DNA from: Diaporthe sp. PMI_573
Taxonomy: Eukaryota > Ascomycota > Sordariomycetes > Diaporthales > Diaporthaceae
Direction of reading: 5' to 3'
NCBI GenBank assembly: GCA_021399435.1
Contig: JAJTUP010000050.1
Coordinates: 248,001-312,000 of the forward strand
DNA length: 64,000 nt
Shown one piece after another: positions 61,692-64,000 of this stretch. The position numbers and the translations under genes were made by a program. Numbering within the stretch: the first letter of the stretch is position 1; every line of letters starts with the position of its first letter. The notes beneath the pieces are model-generated. The model did no database searches, was not told where the DNA came from, and saw nothing but the letters and a program-made list of their open reading frames with translations.

Positions 61692-64000
61692 ATTACCAGG
61701 AGGTAAATTACCAAAACCCCTAGGTAAATGACGGTCATAAACCCGAGGTTTATGACGCGTCATTTATCACGTGCTTCCAAGTACTATTTGGTGACTACGA
61801 AACGGCGTCGGGTGTCATTGGTATTCGTCGGGGATGAGGTACCGATCACACCAAAATTGGCTGTGCGGGTACAAGAGGTCCATACCCCCGTGCAACGGCT
61901 CCGTGCTCGTTTCTTCGCCAAAACTCCCAGACTTGCTACTTCAATACGATAATATTATATATCTCGAAAGCCAACCTATTTACATTTCAACGTGAATAAA
62001 CAGACTCTGTCTCTGCGTCCGTGCCTGCATCTACAAAAATGCAGTCCTGGAAGTCGTCCTCGAGCTCTAAGAGCAACTTCACGTCAGCCGTCTCCCAGGA
62101 TTGGCCGCTCGGCATTCTCCAAGGTGTCTCTTGGGCCGTCTCAAGTCTTCTTAACACCCGACTATTCATATATATGAATGTCAATTTATTGGTGCTAGTG
62201 ACAGTAAGACGATTGCGAATCTTGTTGTGGAGGAAATTGATCGTGGAAAAAGATCTCTCAGAAGGTACGGAATTAGCCAAAGCGCCCAGGACTTGTTTGG
62301 CCAATACAGCAAGTGATACATTCATAGAACGAAGATACCGCCAACTGTCAAGGACGTGTTGGTGGTGTGGAGTGCCCTCGGATGCTGCTCTGTATATGCG
62401 ACTTCCTGGGCCAAAGAGGTTGCCCTCCCGAGCCCTAAATTGACAAAACTCCCGGAAGATATTGCCGTATTCATCGGCGTTGGTGTTGTCCTCAAGAAAG
62501 TTGTGTGCTCTTCTGACAATGTCTGTGGTCAACAAATGGTGCTTCGGGTCGGTAGTGGCAGGGTCCAAAGCAAAGGCCATGTAGTGTATGTCGTCCGTTT
62601 GCGCGTCAAACCGTTGCTTTCGTAACGCTTTCAGTTCTTGGTAGTTTATTAGTGGGTCTTGACCAGCCTTTTCCAATGCGTCCCATGAAGCCTGAATGGA
62701 TAGCCAACGTGGAATAACCTCGCCAAGACCCGCGCGGTCGCGTTCTGAGTTGGCTTGGGCATGGCCAATCGGCTGAAGAACTTTGAATAACATTTCCAGA
62801 TTGGCCCAAAATTTGAGATCATTGATATATGATATTACCTAATGTAGACTTAACTGTGTCACTTGTTCCTCCTCTTTGATAATTACCTGCTTCATTCTGT
62901 TGAGAATAACTGGATTGTGTGTGAAAGCTTGAAGGGCGTCTTTGTTGTTAAACACAGACTTAATAGCAGCAAGTTGTGTTCCCCAGCGTGTGATTGCAGT
63001 AGTAATGAACGCCTTGCGCTGCCCGTAGCATTCCTGCTGATGAATGCGAAGCCTTGACAACTGCAATTTGGCTTTCTTAAAGAAGGCAATGAGAAAAGTA
63101 GCCTTCCCAAGAATTGGCATCTACCGCTTTGACTCCACAATGTCTTTGATAAGCAATTGAAGTCTGTGAGAATTGCACAAGATATAAAGGCAGTGGCTGA
63201 ACTCTGGCAGCACCTTCATTTCTCGATGAAGCTTTCTCATTGTGCTACATGTATCTATACAGATAGCATTTAGCCGCGAGAAATTGTGTCCGAATATTTC
63301 AAGAAGAGATGGCTTGATAAGGCTCAAGGTCGTTAATACTGTGTGATTATAATCTTTGGTATCAATTATCGTCCAGTAAAATGCAACTAAACTAGGAATC
63401 TTAATGGATATATTAATAATTCGGTTGCTTGAGATATTATCGGAGGCATCAAATATAACGTTAAGATGCGGGGTGTAACGGCCTGCAATGTCCAGCATGG
63501 AAGCTGTTGTATTGGCACTACGTACGAAGATTCTAAGCTTGAGGAGGGGAGAAGAAAGAAAAGAAACTCGCGATGTGCGACGCGTTGGAGAAGTTTAATA
63601 ACCGTGGTCCGTGCCTGTCGCAGGGGCCAGCCCCCCTGCCAGCACCTTGTGGTGGTGTCAGCCCGTCTAGTGGTGACAACCGCCACACGGGGCCTCGTCC
63701 AGAAGAGCCTTGACACATTACTGATAGTCCAGGTAGACAGGGTCGAGGAATAAGGCAATTTAATTGCAATCTAGAGGTTTATATGCCGAATTTAGCATTT
63801 GGAATAGTTTCAGTGTCTCAGGCTCTTCATAGAGGGAATAGGGTTTGCCGGAGGTAAAGACTGTGACGGCAGCTTGACGGTCTAATGCATCCTTAGATGC
63901 TTTGCTAACACTATCCAACTTAGTGTTAATGAGCGGTTGTTGGCTGGGAATGACTTCATGAAGCTGTCGATATGCGGTGCATTGCGTGTGAAGGTGTCGA
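61673..64000 (-). mobile_element. hAT transposon family G (DUF659-type), runs off the window
   Basis: The left end begins TAGGGATGCCTCGAGG at 61,673, followed by two GGTAAATTACC units and the palindromic words CATAAACC/GGTTTATG and ATGACGCGTCAT up to about 61,770. The beginning matches the hAT D terminus. The other end lies beyond 64,000. Confidence 0.72.
61987..64000 (-). pseudogene. hAT family G transposase, broken, 5' end outside window
   Basis: From the window edge the minus strand reads KLDSVSKASKDALDRQAAVT and KPYSLYEEPETLKLFQML. About 220 bp of non-matching sequence (63,535-63,760) follow, then HLNVIFDASDNISSNRIINI (first Asp), CIDTCSTMRKLHREM, SHRLQLLIKDIV and ITRWGTQLAAIKSVF. After stops near 62,835 come VIPRWLSIQASWDALEK and ALANSVPSERSFSTINFLHN, ending at a stop at 61,987. 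It shares its architecture with hAT D. Stops and the extra segment show it is not functional as it stands. Confidence 0.85.

Overview
This is a transposon-dense accessory stretch of a filamentous ascomycete (Pezizomycotina, probably Sordariomycetes and perhaps Hypocreales). The evidence is short 49-94 nt introns with CTRAC-type branch sites, fungal-specific families (Pth11-like rhodopsin-domain protein, FunK1 kinase, GH55 glucanase, 2EXR protein, the fungal C2H2 family), Fot1/Pogo and hAT transposons, and C-to-T/G-to-A decay between repeat copies that resembles repeat-induced point mutation (RIP). No rRNA, tRNA or CRISPR array was recognised.

Layout. 1-3.6 kb: a decayed hAT transposase gene (minus strand) carrying a nested 1.85-kb Fot1/Pogo-like element with an open transposase frame. 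3.8-5.0 kb: a clean three-exon gene of unknown function. 5.3-7.0 kb: degenerate coding relics and a Ty3/Gypsy integrase fragment. 7.1-12.1 kb: a quieter island with a small coiled-coil gene, a seven-helix DUF7703-like membrane protein and a seven-exon Pth11-like gene. 12.66-14.5 kb: a second, RIP-like-damaged copy of the Fot-like element. 15.2-18.1 kb: hAT family A. 20.3-21.7 kb: a bZIP regulator lacking the invariant basic-region Asn. 22.4-24.5 kb: ferric-reductase remnant, gag fragment, and a C2H2 gene split by an intact hAT (family B, 24,530-27,430, perfect 8-bp target duplication). 28.5-31 kb: a 2EXR remnant, a 400-aa nuclear-type low-complexity protein and a Ras scrap. 31.7-37.3 kb: a 997-aa DNA-ligase-like gene, an aminotransferase stump and a 5'-truncated GH55 glucanase. 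38-39.6 kb: a hAT fragment and an LTR-like block. 39.79-41.76 kb: a striking 1,974-bp palindrome with two 918-bp arms around a 138-bp centre. 43.2-50.7 kb: deleted hAT C next to hAT D, into whose BED-finger codons an intact hAT E (47,262-50,334, perfect 8-bp duplication) has jumped. 52.6 kb: a 197-bp MITE. 53.5-56 kb: an intact FunK1 kinase. 56.4-57 kb: remnants of a small secreted Cys-rich gene. 59.9-64 kb: a RING-type ligase gene truncated by deleted hAT F, which abuts hAT G running off the window.

How it fits together. The region records repeated cycles of hAT invasion, nesting and internal deletion. Each hAT family has its own short words densely repeated just inside its ends (CCATATCCA, TCAATCCACG, GTCAATCAACG, AATCCAGTCC, GGATGGATGG, GTACATGTACGAG, GGTAAATTACC), which suggests the end-binding specificity of related transposases has diversified rapidly. 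Host genes (C2H2, RING, ferric reductase, aminotransferase, GH55, 2EXR, Ras) survive as broken pieces at element edges. The genes that look intact are the 372-aa orphan, the DUF7703-like protein, the Pth11-like protein, the bZIP, the DNA-ligase-like protein, the 400-aa nuclear-type protein and FunK1.
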